From positions 29,981,461 through 30,045,460 of the forward strand of contig NC_084804.1 in the NCBI RefSeq assembly GCF_963583255.1: a stretch of DNA of 64,000 nucleotides, given 5' to 3'. The stretch's first letter is position 1; every line of letters begins with the position of its first letter. Of the stretch, positions 12,213 to 20,714 are shown piece by piece. The notes under the pieces are model-generated. The model did not search any database and was not told the DNA's origin. It saw only the letters and a program-made list of their open reading frames with translations. Origin of the DNA: Pyrus communis (taxonomy: Eukaryota; Streptophyta; Magnoliopsida; Rosales; Rosaceae). Position numbers and translations under genes: made by a program.

Positions 12213-12414
12213 AGTAAGAACTCTCTCAGAGGAATAAAACCAAACAGGTGGTGAACAAAGATTTTCAGAGGAAAAATCAAAGAAATGGGCAAACACCAGA
12301 ACCCAGAAATCAGAAAAAGAATGATTCAGAAAGAAGGAAAGAATGGAGCGGAAGCTTAAGAAACCAGAATCGAAGAAGCTTACGATCGAAGCTTACGATC
12401 GAAGCTTTAGAGAG

Positions 12415-12426
12415 CGATTGATACCA
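12415..12426 (-). other. Copia-1 primer binding site
   Basis: Directly inside the 5' LTR the minus strand reads TGGTATCAATCG, matching the first eight bases of the usual TGGTATCAGAGC complement of initiator tRNA-Met. Confidence 0.85.
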
Positions 12427-12687
12427 TGTTAACCATATCATACATAGAATCCAGAAAGACAGAAGAGTTAAGGAAGAAGAGAAAGAATCAGAGAAGCTTT
12501 AGAGAGAGAGAGAAAGAAATCTTCTTTTCTTTATTATTTTTGCATTGTTACAATCTTCTTACACAAGCTATGTTATATACTGCCTTGACCTTATCATATC
12601 TGAACTGTCTTAACCATAGTCTTCAAGCTAGCCACTGTATTACTGACAGATGGCACAATCTAACTAATTCAGTTATATACTCTTACA
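12427..12687 (-). repeat. Copia-1 5' LTR
   Basis: 261 bp, same ends as the left LTR; three differences (TGTCTTAACC versus TGTCCTAACC, GGCAC versus GGTAC, TTCAG versus TTAAG). Confidence 0.93.
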
Positions 12688-12875
12688 ATATAGTATTAAA
12701 CCTATCATACAAGCAACATCTTCCAAAAACCTATGCACTCTGCGGGGTATATCAGAGTCCGTAACACTGGAAGTGAAGTAAAGCCAGCAGTTTGCACGAA
12801 AGTATTATCCCTCTTCCTAAAAAGTACAAATCATCATATAGTTTGCATCATCTACAAAATAAATGTGAAACATAC

Positions 12876-12959
12876 TTGAGAGTTTTGTAATGTTTAGATG
12901 AAAGGTCCATATCGAACAACATAATTTTCCTTCTCTGCTTTCCACAATTATATGATCAC
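12876..12959 (-). pseudogene. BOP1: BOP1 copy 1, exon with 1-nt deletion (GDHIIVESREGKLC)
   Basis: Acceptor GTGCAG (12960-12965), donor GTATGTTT starting at 12875. It reads GDHIIVESREGKLC, after which one base is missing, so the expected DMDLSSKHYKTLK is in the next frame. Copy 2 shows only the last 10 nt of this exon at 63991-64000. Confidence 0.82.
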
Positions 12960-13094
12960 CTGCACTAACAGTAAAATCCAAATATATTAGAGTACAATTC
13001 GAATACGACTGTAAAGAAGACGAGACAGGCCAATTGAGTTGTACATAGTGCATAGAAATAGCGAAACTTAATGAATGAATAATTAAAAGTCTAC

Positions 13095-13305
13095 CAGAAG
13101 GGTGAACTGCAGTAGAGGAGACTTCACGAAGTCCAGTCTCAAGCTTTTTGACGAGTTTTCCATCCTTCACCTGATCATAAACACGAATAATCTTTTTTGT
13201 TGAAATGAAGAAGAAAGACCGTGTAGGATGGAAAACTGAAGTAACTGCAACCCCATCTAACTTGAATGAAAGTGTCTGGTTAAACTTCTTAGAGAGCTTG
13301 TGTAT
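13095..13305 (-). pseudogene. BOP1: BOP1 copy 1, WD-repeat exon (KLDGVAVTSVFHPTRSFFF)
   Basis: The minus strand reads IHKLSKKFNQTLSFKLDG, VAVTSVFHPTRSFFFISTKK, IIRVYDQVKDGKLVKKLETG and LREVSSTAVHPSG, then donor GTAGAC at 13094. These are WD-repeat blocks typical of plant BOP1. The 5' edge is uncertain: residues expected before IHKLSKK are missing or too diverged to place. Confidence 0.82.
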
Positions 13306-13365
13306 AAATTATTAACTTAATTGCAAATGATAATATAAAGAGATAGCATCATGCAAAAAGGATAT

Positions 13366-13426
13366 CTGCTGGCATCACTGTTGAAAGGTAGTCTCCTTTA
13401 CAATGCCACTCTCCCGAAGCCACGGT
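13366..13426 (-). pseudogene. BOP1: BOP1 copy 1, short exon (EWHCKGDYLSTVMPA), donor lost
   Basis: Acceptor CCTGTAG, then TVASGEWHCKGDYLSTVMPA. The expected donor dinucleotide after CCAGCAG is AT, not GT, suggesting a splice-site mutation. The following intron would be only about 60 bp. Confidence 0.7.
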
Positions 13427-13556
13427 CTACAGGACCAAACAAGAAAACAGTTAAGAATCTTCATAGAAGACCATCATTCCAATCTTGACTTACAGTTAAG
13501 ACACTCGTATTCTCGAACCACCACAAATAAATTGATGAAGGAAAAGGCCAATGTAC

Positions 13557-13618
13557 CTTGGAATGCCTTAATCTGATTCCCTCAAGTTTATCATCATGAA
13601 GCCAGCTTACACAGGATG
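13557..13618 (-). pseudogene. BOP1: BOP1 copy 1, exon (ASCVSWLHDDKLEGIRLRHSK)
   Basis: The 62-nt exon reads SCVSWLHDDKLEGIRLRHSK, followed by donor GTACATT at 13556. Its acceptor ACAACAG now borders Copia-2: the element ends only 7 nt upstream of the exon. Confidence 0.85.
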
Positions 13619-13625
13619 CTGTTGT

Positions 13626-14001
13626 TGTTAAAGTTCTAATTGAAGTGTTTTTAGTTGAACGAGAAGTAGGAATAAGGATAAGCTCAAAACTCAAAAACAA
13701 TGGAGAGAAGATTATGATGGTGGTGCTCTCTGTTGAAACTTGCACAGAGAGTAAACTGCATATATAGTATTGCTTCACACGCACACACTTTGCACAACGG
13801 TTGGGTTACAAAGCATAATAGAAAGAGGATGATCTCTGCCACACATCTAGATGGACACAAGGAGATCTTTACACCTGTTACAAAACCCTTTTTACAATAT
13901 GACCTCTACACTTGGTTTAATTACCAAAGTGAATACACAATTAGACACAAGACTTATTTACTTCTAATATTCATGTAAGCTCAACAGCTTATACACTAAC
14001 A
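13626..14001 (-). repeat. Copia-2 3' LTR
   Basis: 376 bp, TGTTAGTG...CTTTAACA on the minus strand. It differs from the 5' LTR at CACCTGTTAC/CACATGTTAC and TCAACAGC/TCAATAGC. Confidence 0.95.
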
Positions 14002-17000
14002 CTCCCCTTTAAGCTTTGAGCTGATATAACTCCAAGTTTGTCCCTGAGATAGTTGAATCTGTCCTTTGGTAATGCCTTGGTGAAAATGTCTGCCACTTGT
14101 TCTTTGGTAGGACAGTAAACCAAGTCAATTATCCCTTGCTGCAAGGCATCCTTGATGAAGTGATATCTCCTGTCAATGTGTTTTGTCTTCTGGTGAAACA
14201 CAGGGTTCTTGGATATTGAGATTGCAGATGTGTTATCACACTGCAGAGGGGTTGCATCAACTTGTAACTCTCCAAAATCTTCCAGAACAAATCTGAGCCA
14301 TATGGCCTGAGCTGTGGCTTCAGAAGCACTGATATACTCGGCTTCTGCAGTAGAAAGAGCAACACAGTGTTGTTTCACAGAGGCCCATGAGAACACTCCA
14401 CTCCCAAAAGAAAATGCATAGCCTGAGGTGCTCTTGATGTCTTCAAGAGATCCTCCCCAGTCACTATCGCAAAAACCAATTAAGACTGCCTTCTTGCCTT
14501 TCTCATACTTCAAACCATAGTCCAATGTGCCCCTAACATATCTGAGCACTCTCTTAGCTGTTCCATAGTGTTTATTGGTAGGACAATGCATATATCTAGC
14601 TAATAAACTAGCTGCATACATTATATCCGGCCTTGTGGCAGTGAGGAACAACAGACTTCCTACAATCTTCCTATACTGCTCCTCATTTGCTGCACCACTT
14701 CCATCATCTTTACTTAATTTCTCAGAAGTAATGAGAGGTATGGAGACAGGTTTACACTCATTTAGACCAAATTTATCCAATAAGGAAGAAGCATACTTCC
14801 TTTGATGGATAAAAATGCTAGTATCTGTTTGTATAACCCTCATCCCCAAGAAATGATGAAGCACCCCGAGATCTGTCATCTCATATTTATCTTTCATGTC
14901 TTCTTTGAACTCATTCAGCATCTCCTGGTTATTTCCAGTGTATACTATGTCATCAACATAGATAGAGACAATTAGAATATCCTTATCTCCCCTTGTCTTA
15001 GTATAAAGAGTTGCTTCACTCAAGCTCTTTATGAATCCACACTGAGTGAAATAACTATCAATCTCTCCATACCAGGCTCTAGGTGCCTGCTTCAATCCAT
15101 ACAGAGCCTTATACAATGTGTAGACTTTATCTTCTTTGCCATTAATCACAAATCCTTCGGGTTGTTCAACATAGACTTCTTCCTGCAGTTGTCCATTCAG
15201 AAATGCAGATTTAACATCAAGTTGATATAATTTCCAGCTTCTCTGTGCAGCAAGAGCTATCAAAGTTCGGATTGTATCTAGTCTAGCAACCGGAGCAAAG
15301 GTCTCATTGTAATCAATTCCTGGTTTCTGCATATACCCCTTGGCAACTAGCCGTGCCTTGTTCTTTTGTACTGATCCATCCAAGTTCAACTTGGTTTTGA
15401 ATACCCATTTCACCCCAATAACATGTTTATCACTTGGTCTATCCACCAATTCCCAAGTTCTATTCTTCTCAATCATGGTCAGTTCTTCTTCCATAGCTTT
15501 TATCCAAGCTTGATCTTGAGCAGCTTCTTCGAATTTTTCAGGTTCCACAATACACAAATTGCACTGTGCCATAATATCATTTATGCTTCTCCATTTCACT
15601 GGAGTATGATCATAAGACTGAGGAATCTCAACAGATTCTTGAATGCTGCTTTCTTGTTCTTCAGTATGAGAGAATGTAGAGGAACTGGAGGCACAGTCTT
15701 GAATCTCACCCAACCCATGTGAATTCTGAATGTGGGTCACAGCAACAGAGTTCTCTGAATGTTCCTTCCAATTCCAGGTCATAGTTTCATCAAAAACTAC
15801 ATCTCTTGAAAGAATTAACTTCTTAGTGCATGGATCAAACACTCTGTATCCCTTCTCACATGTAGCATATCCAACAAACACACATTTGACACTCTTAGCA
15901 TCTAGTTTCTGTCTCATTTCAGATGGTATATGCACATAGCAGATTGATCCAAATACTTTTAGGTGACCAATTCCTGGTTTTCTGCCACTGTATGCCTCAA
16001 ATGGTGTCAGATTATCCAGTGCTTTTGTAGGTGATCTGTTTAGAATGTACACTGCTGTATGCACTGCCTCAACCCACAGAAAATATGGCATGCTTTTATC
16101 ATGAAGCATTGCCTTGGCCATCTCTACAACTGTTCTATTCTTCCTCTCCACTACTCCATTTTGCTGTGGAGTATAGGCCATAGACAGTTGTCTTTGTATT
16201 CCTTCAGCCTCTAAGAATTGGTTGAATTCATTTGATACAAACTCACCTCCTCTGTCACTTCTTAGGCACTTTACTTTGAAACCACTCTGTAATTCTACCA
16301 TGGCTCTAAACTTCTTGAAACAAGTTAGAGCCTCAGATTTTTGTCTTAGGAAGTAAACCCATGACATTCTTGTATAGTCATCAATGAGAAGCATAAAGTA
16401 CTTATTCCCAGCAATTGATTCATTTTGCATAGGGCCACACAAATCAGTGTGTATAAGCTCTAGAGGACTGCTTGCTCTCCAAGCTTTCTCTTTTGGAAAC
16501 CAATCACGATGTTGTTTCCCAAACTGGCATCCTTCACATACACCATCAATGTTTTCAAGATGTGGAAGACCATTTACCATTTCATTTTCTCTGAGTTGTT
16601 TAAGGCTCCTGAGATTTAGATGTCCTAATCTCTTGTGCCAAATCCAGGTAGAATTTGAATCGGTGCTAGCTTTCAGAACAAGTTGGCTGTTTTTCCACAG
16701 AGAAAGGGGATAACATTTGTTTTCCTTCTTCTTAACTTTGATCACAAGATTATCAAGAGAAGGTCCATCAAATACACTACACAAGCCTCCTCCAAACAAG
16801 AGATAGTATCCATGCTCATCCATTTGCCCAACGCTCAGTAAGTTTTCCTTTAATCCTGGCAGATGCATAACCTCCCTGATATACTTCTTGCCTCTATTAG
16901 TGTCTATTTCCAATGAACCCATTCCAGCAACATTCACTAACACACCAGTAGGCATTTGCACTTTTCCAGCAACATTTGTTTTTATGTCAACAAGCAGATT

Positions 17001-18104
17001 AGCATCCCCTGTCATGTGGTTACTACAACCACTATCAATATACCAGTTTCCATTGACATTTGACTCTGAGATTGCACTATTAGCATAGAACAAATTTCCT
17101 GTCACTTCCACCTGATTTGCAGAGTTTGCCTTTTGCACAGTCTTCCCTACAGTGCATTCTCTAGCCCAATGACCAAATTTATCACAATTATAACACTTAG
17201 GTTTCCCCTTATATCTACATTCACCAAAATGGAATTTGGAACACACTCTACACTGTGGTTTAACTGCATCTTGCTTCACATACCCAGAAGAGTTTGAGTT
17301 CTGTGTAGGATTAGTGAATGACCTCTGTTGAAACTTAGGCTTAGATTCCCATTTCTTTCCCTTCGAATTCAAGTGCTTATAGGATTTGAATGTACCAGAT
17401 TGAGCATTTCCACTGGTTTGTCCTTTTGAACTCACAAAGAATGAGGCAAAAGCCTTTTCAGTGACATCAACACTATGCAAATCAAATCGTTGTTCTTGAC
17501 TCTTCAAAATTGCTACAACCTCCTGCAGTTCTACAGTTTCTAAGCACTTGGTATTTTCAATAACTAGACATATGGGATCATATGGTTTACTGAGACTAAT
17601 GAGAACTTTCTGTACAAGCCTTTCATTAGACAGAATCTCACCAAATGTTTTCATCTGATTGATCAATTCATTTAGCCTAGTAAGATACCCAGACAGAGTT
17701 TCATCATCACGCATCCTAGCATACTCAAATTCACGTCTCAGGTTTTGTAGTTTCACAGATCTTACCTGATCACCACCATGGTATTCACCATATAACAGAT
17801 CCCATGCCATCTTCGCAGAATCTGCATTGGCTATTTTAGGGAATATCTGATCTGAGACTGCGTTCTGGATAATACCCAGAGCTTTTGCATCCTGCATATA
17901 TGCAGCAACAGTTTTCTCATCGTCTTCTTCTCCTGAGCTTCCTTCAATCTTTTTCTCCTTCGATTTTGATGTCGTAACACCTTTTTCCACAAGTTTCCAT
18001 AACCATTGGGATTTGAAAATCGTCACCATCTTGATTCTCCAGAACTCGTAGTTCTCACCGGAGAAGATCGGAGTTCTCACCTCAGAACTTCCAGATCCAG
18101 CCAT
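13989..18104 (-). CDS. Copia-2 gag-pol polyprotein, intact (about 1371 aa)
   Basis: The open frame extends to 18131 only with a TTG; the first ATG gives MAGSGSSEVRTPIFSGENY at 18104, the usual start of this Copia gag type. Domains in order: gag UBN2-like region (about 1-230); zinc knuckle CYNCDKFGHWAREC (about 305-320); protease WYIDSGCSNHMTG; GAG-pre-integrase WHKRLGHLNLRSLKQL with CEGC; integrase core with D (HTDLCGPMQ), D (LRSDRGGEF) and E (NGVVERKNRT); reverse transcriptase from WVFKTKLNLDG, with YVDDIVYTG; RNase H with FCDSDWGGS, STAEAEYISA and QCDNTSAI. No stop or frameshift. The product would be cleaved into capsid, protease, integrase and RT-RNase H in cytoplasmic virus-like particles. 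The stop lies 13 bp inside the 3' LTR, so the polypurine tract is also coding. Confidence 0.96.
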   Translation of the reverse strand: MAGSGSSEVRTPIFSGENYEFWRIKMVTIFKSQWLWKLVEKGVTTSKSKEKKIEGSSGEEDDEKTVAAYMQDAKALGIIQNAVSDQIFPKIANADSAKMAWDLLYGEYHGGDQVRSVKLQNLRREFEYARMRDDETLSGYLTRLNELINQMKTFGEILSNERLVQKVLISLSKPYDPICLVIENTKCLETVELQEVVAILKSQEQRFDLHSVDVTEKAFASFFVSSKGQTSGNAQSGTFKSYKHLNSKGKKWESKPKFQQRSFTNPTQNSNSSGYVKQDAVKPQCRVCSKFHFGECRYKGKPKCYNCDKFGHWARECTVGKTVQKANSANQVEVTGNLFYANSAISESNVNGNWYIDSGCSNHMTGDANLLVDIKTNVAGKVQMPTGVLVNVAGMGSLEIDTNRGKKYIREVMHLPGLKENLLSVGQMDEHGYYLLFGGGLCSVFDGPSLDNLVIKVKKKENKCYPLSLWKNSQLVLKASTDSNSTWIWHKRLGHLNLRSLKQLRENEMVNGLPHLENIDGVCEGCQFGKQHRDWFPKEKAWRASSPLELIHTDLCGPMQNESIAGNKYFMLLIDDYTRMSWVYFLRQKSEALTCFKKFRAMVELQSGFKVKCLRSDRGGEFVSNEFNQFLEAEGIQRQLSMAYTPQQNGVVERKNRTVVEMAKAMLHDKSMPYFLWVEAVHTAVYILNRSPTKALDNLTPFEAYSGRKPGIGHLKVFGSICYVHIPSEMRQKLDAKSVKCVFVGYATCEKGYRVFDPCTKKLILSRDVVFDETMTWNWKEHSENSVAVTHIQNSHGLGEIQDCASSSSTFSHTEEQESSIQESVEIPQSYDHTPVKWRSINDIMAQCNLCIVEPEKFEEAAQDQAWIKAMEEELTMIEKNRTWELVDRPSDKHVIGVKWVFKTKLNLDGSVQKNKARLVAKGYMQKPGIDYNETFAPVARLDTIRTLIALAAQRSWKLYQLDVKSAFLNGQLQEEVYVEQPEGFVINGKEDKVYTLYKALYGLKQAPRAWYGEIDSYFTQCGFIKSLSEATLYTKTRGDKDILIVSIYVDDIVYTGNNQEMLNEFKEDMKDKYEMTDLGVLHHFLGMRVIQTDTSIFIHQRKYASSLLDKFGLNECKPVSIPLITSEKLSKDDGSGAANEEQYRKIVGSLLFLTATRPDIMYAASLLARYMHCPTNKHYGTAKRVLRYVRGTLDYGLKYEKGKKAVLIGFCDSDWGGSLEDIKSTSGYAFSFGSGVFSWASVKQHCVALSTAEAEYISASEATAQAIWLRFVLEDFGELQVDATPLQCDNTSAISISKNPVFHQKTKHIDRRYHFIKDALQQGIIDLVYCPTKEQVADIFTKALPKDRFNYLRDKLGVISAQSLKGSVSV

Positions 18105-18232
18105 CCTCGAGCTTTGATGATACGAATACAAATCGAAATCGGGTTTTATGGAATTCCGGCAACGTCGCTCAATCTAGAACGAGCTCAAGTGTAGCTCGAT
18201 TGATTTTTACGCCCAGATCTCAAATGATCGAA

Positions 18233-18248
18233 CCAGGCTCTGAGGCCA
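18233..18248 (-). other. Copia-2 primer binding site
   Basis: The minus strand reads TGGCCTCAGAGCCTGG immediately after the 5' LTR. It differs from the common TGGTATCAGAGC tRNA-Met site at two bases, so priming by another Met-type or related tRNA is possible. Confidence 0.7.
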
Positions 18249-18624
18249 TGTTAAAGTTCTAATTGAAGTGTTTTTAGTTGAACGAGAAGTAGGAATAAGG
18301 ATAAGCTCAAAACTCAAAAACAATGGAGAGAAGATTATGATGGTGGTGCTCTCTGTTGAAACTTGCACAGAGAGTAAACTGCATATATAGTATTGCTTCA
18401 CACGCACACACTTTGCACAACGGTTGGGTTACAAAGCATAATAGAAAGAGGATGATCTCTGCCACACATCTAGATGGACACAAGGAGATCTTTACACATG
18501 TTACAAAACCCTTTTTACAATATGACCTCTACACTTGGTTTAATTACCAAAGTGAATACACAATTAGACACAAGACTTATTTACTTCTAATATTCATGTA
18601 AGCTCAATAGCTTATACACTAACA
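18249..18624 (-). repeat. Copia-2 5' LTR
   Basis: 376 bp with the same ends as the 3' LTR. It contains the element promoter; a TATATA tract is present, but the start site was not determined. Confidence 0.95.
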
Positions 18625-18678
18625 GTTGTGCCCGTATAAGTAATATGTTTTTCAAAGCACTAACAATCTCACACTGAC

Positions 18679-18782
18679 CAGAGTCGTCGGGCATAGGCAT
18701 CCCAACAGAGAGAAGTTCTCTAGTTCTTTTCTGTACTTCTTCAGTCCCACAACCAGTGTTCAAAAGAAGTACGTCTGGTCCC
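18679..18782 (-). pseudogene. BOP1: BOP1 copy 1, exon (GPDVLLLNTGCGTEEVQKR)
   Basis: Acceptor CTTTTTAG, then GPDVLLLNTGCGTEEVQKR, TRELLSVGMPMPDDS and donor GTCAGTG at 18678. Spliced to the next exon it gives PDDSASCVSWLHDDK, the expected BOP1 order. Without Copia-2 the intron would be about 65 bp. Confidence 0.85.
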
Positions 18783-18886
18783 CTAAAAAGATTGCGACAG
18801 TCATTTTACACATTCAAGTAACAAGATCCCCAGTGAAATAAATGTAAAGCAAAAATGAAACCAAAATATATTGAATGCATCTTTAC

Positions 18887-19019
18887 GCCGAGACAGCCAC
18901 TATAGAATGCTCAGGATTAGGATTCCAAGCCACATATTTGACGGCTTCACCAATATCGCAGATTTTGACACATCTACCAGTTTCAAACTCCCAAATACGC
19001 AAAGTTCCATTCAATGAAC
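18887..19019 (-). pseudogene. BOP1: BOP1 copy 1, exon (GSLNGTLRIWEFETGRCVK)
   Basis: Acceptor TTCTTACAG, then SLNGTLRIWEFETGRCVK, ICDIGEAVKYVAWNPNPEHS and IVAVSA, then donor GTAAAG at 18886. It is the first WD repeat with the typical RIWE end. The frame is open. Confidence 0.87.
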
Positions 19020-19107
19020 CTGTAAGAACCACAACAGATGATGAGATTTACATCCAATTTCAATTACCTAACTGAAAGTAACAGAGAATTAAGCATGACA
19101 TTGATAC

Positions 19108-19255
19108 CTGATGCAATCCACTGCCCTGAAGCTTCTACAGAAACAGATGTAACTGCATCCTCGTGGCCTGTATATTCAAGATAACATGCTACAGGGTAAG
19201 GCTTAAGTTCAGTTCGGCTCGGTAGCTTAGGCTTGAGAGATTCAGGGTCTATATT
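19108..19255 (-). pseudogene. BOP1: BOP1 copy 1, exon (DPESLKPKLPSRTELKPYP)
   Basis: Reads DPESLKPKLPSRTELKPYP, VACYLEYTGHEDAVTSVSVE, ASGQWIASG, then donor GTATCAATG at 19107. This links the BOP1NT region to the propeller. The acceptor is not obvious: no AG directly precedes the expected first codon. Confidence 0.85.
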
Positions 19256-19383
19256 AAGTTGAAACATCATATGACTAGAAGACCAGAATTAGATTGTACA
19301 TTTTGAAAGATCTTGCAAAACTATCAAAACCTGACAGAATAATCACTAGGGAATCTTTCCCTCAAACAGGATTTTTCACTTAC

Positions 19384-19434
19384 ACGTTTCTTTCGGACTT
19401 TGGGGCACAAATATAGATCCAAACATCTCTCAAA
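19384..19434 (-). pseudogene. BOP1: BOP1 copy 1, 3' half of split exon (FERCLDLYLCPKVRKKR)
   Basis: Reads FERCLDLYLCPKVRKKR followed by a consensus donor GTAAGT at 19383. In the family this follows AYENA..ES directly, but here the two halves are about 360 bp apart. Confidence 0.8.
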
Positions 19435-19793
19435 GCGCACATATCAATAAAAATAGAAATGGATCCGCGTGATGGATCTTGTGCGGGTTAATAGTTTTAA
19501 TTCGTGGTAAACCAGTGGGGTAGGCGCCTCTTGGCCTCCCGCAGAAAAGCTTGTTGCACTCCACCTCTCAATTAGTCCCTGGAATTTAATTTATAAAAAT
19601 AATACGTAGAAGCGAGTGTCCGACCCGACCTCTTTCCTTTGCCCTTTCGTGCTCGGCTCCCTCACAGAGCCTTCTTTCCGAAGATTCATTCCTTTGGCAC
19701 AGAACCTTCACCCAATCTTCAACCAGGTCAGGCGTGGCCGTTTAGTCCATGGTCCATTGGATGGTCGGTGCAAGGCCAGAAATTGGAACACAT
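19435..19793. other. Foreign ~360-bp sequence splitting a BOP1 exon
   Basis: The exon halves AYENAVAES (19794 side) and FERCLDLYLC (19434 side) are separated by sequence without GT or AG at its borders, so it is not a simple intron. It is more GC-rich than the surroundings (for example 19618-19780). It has no visible inverted ends or target duplication. An organellar (mitochondrial) origin is possible but unproven. Confidence 0.55.
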
Positions 19794-19845
19794 TGATTCC
19801 GCTACAGCATTCTCATAGGCAGGGATGCTTCTCATATTTGCAAAC
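19794..19845 (-). pseudogene. BOP1: BOP1 copy 1, 5' half of split exon (RFANMRSIPAYENAVAES)
   Basis: Acceptor TTGGTTAG, then FANMRSIPAYENAVAES in the phase left by the upstream donor (K-R junction). The frame then enters foreign sequence. Confidence 0.8.
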
Positions 19846-19943
19846 CTAACCAATATGATAATGGGGTGCGTGTTAGAAGCTGAACAATCATGGAGAGTAA
19901 CAAATTAACATTAGTCCAAATTTCAATTCACATTCCATATTAC

Positions 19944-20052
19944 CTTTTAGGTATAACTTTAGGACGGTCTTCTTCATACATTAACTGGTAAGAGCTGATC
20001 TCTTCTTGTGTTGGGATGTATTCCAAAGATGGATTGAAGGACTCTTCATGGC
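19944..20052 (-). pseudogene. BOP1: BOP1 copy 1, exon (GHEESFNPSLEYIPTQEE)
   Basis: Acceptor TTCTTTTAG, then HEESFNPSLEYIPTQEE, ISSYQLMYEEDRPKVIPK, then donor GTAATATGG at 19943. Near-canonical BOP1NT block; open frame. Confidence 0.88.
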
Positions 20053-20116
20053 CTAAAAGAAAATTTAAATTTTAAGATTTCCATCAAGTCTCAAGATATT
20101 TCACGCAAGCAAAAAG

Positions 20117-20586
20117 TGTTGAGAATTAAGCTGCACACTAGCTTAATATCGAGCTACAGATGACAATCCTGCAGAAATGAGTTGATGAGAATGCAGAGAT
20201 TAAGAGATGAAAAACTTACTATTTTTAGAAGTAGCCGTTAGATTTAAATTACAACGGCTAGATTAGTTTCTAATTTAGGAAACTTGCACAGCTGTTATTC
20301 CTATTTGTTTAGGATTGTACTATGTCATTCGATCCTCTCCTAAGTGGAAGGAGCACAACCTCTGATGGCCTCAATGGCTGGAGATGTGTCCTTGATCCCT
20401 AAAAAATAGGATTTGGCATTTGACTGTGCTGATGATATATTCTCTGTACATTCTTCTTCGATTCCAATTTAAGAAAATACAAGAACAGTCTCTATTCTCT
20501 GCACTTAACCTTTCTCAAAATTCTGCAAAGTTTTCACCTTTTACCTGTTAATCAACCTAATAGCTATGTTTGATACCATTTGAACA
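20117..20586 (+). repeat. Copia-3 5' LTR
   Basis: 470 bp; followed at 20587 by the tRNA-Met-type primer site TGGTATTAGAGC. Confidence 0.92.
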
Positions 20587-20714
20587 TGGTATTAGAGCTC
20601 TAGGTTTGATTCCAGAAAGGGGTGTAAACTGTGAGGAGGTTTTTCATGAGAAAAACTCCCATAAGGGATAAAGGTGGTTCCTTTGTTGGTTGGTTCACTG
20701 ATACTCACTAAGAA

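Larger units (their letters stand above)
7419..12687 (-). mobile_element. Copia-1, full-length LTR retrotransposon with broken polyprotein
   Basis: Two 261-bp LTRs (7419-7679 and 12427-12687) begin TG and end CA and differ at three positions that I can see. The flanks are ATATA on both sides (7414-7418, 12688-12692). A primer site TGGTATCAATCG next to the right LTR and a polypurine tract next to the left LTR show that it reads on the minus strand. The order gag-protease-integrase-RT-RNase H is that of Copia. It sits in a BOP1 intron; copy 2 of the segment has the unoccupied ATATA at 63805-63809. Confidence 0.95.
13626..18624 (-). mobile_element. Copia-2, complete LTR retrotransposon with intact polyprotein
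   Basis: Two 376-bp LTRs (13626-14001 and 18249-18624) with TG...CA ends differ at two positions that I find. The target duplication is GTTGT (13621-13625 and 18625-18629). A primer site lies beside the right LTR, a polypurine tract beside the left, and one uninterrupted polyprotein between them. It is inserted in a small BOP1 intron. Structure and LTR identity make this the best candidate in the window for a recently active autonomous element. Confidence 0.96.
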
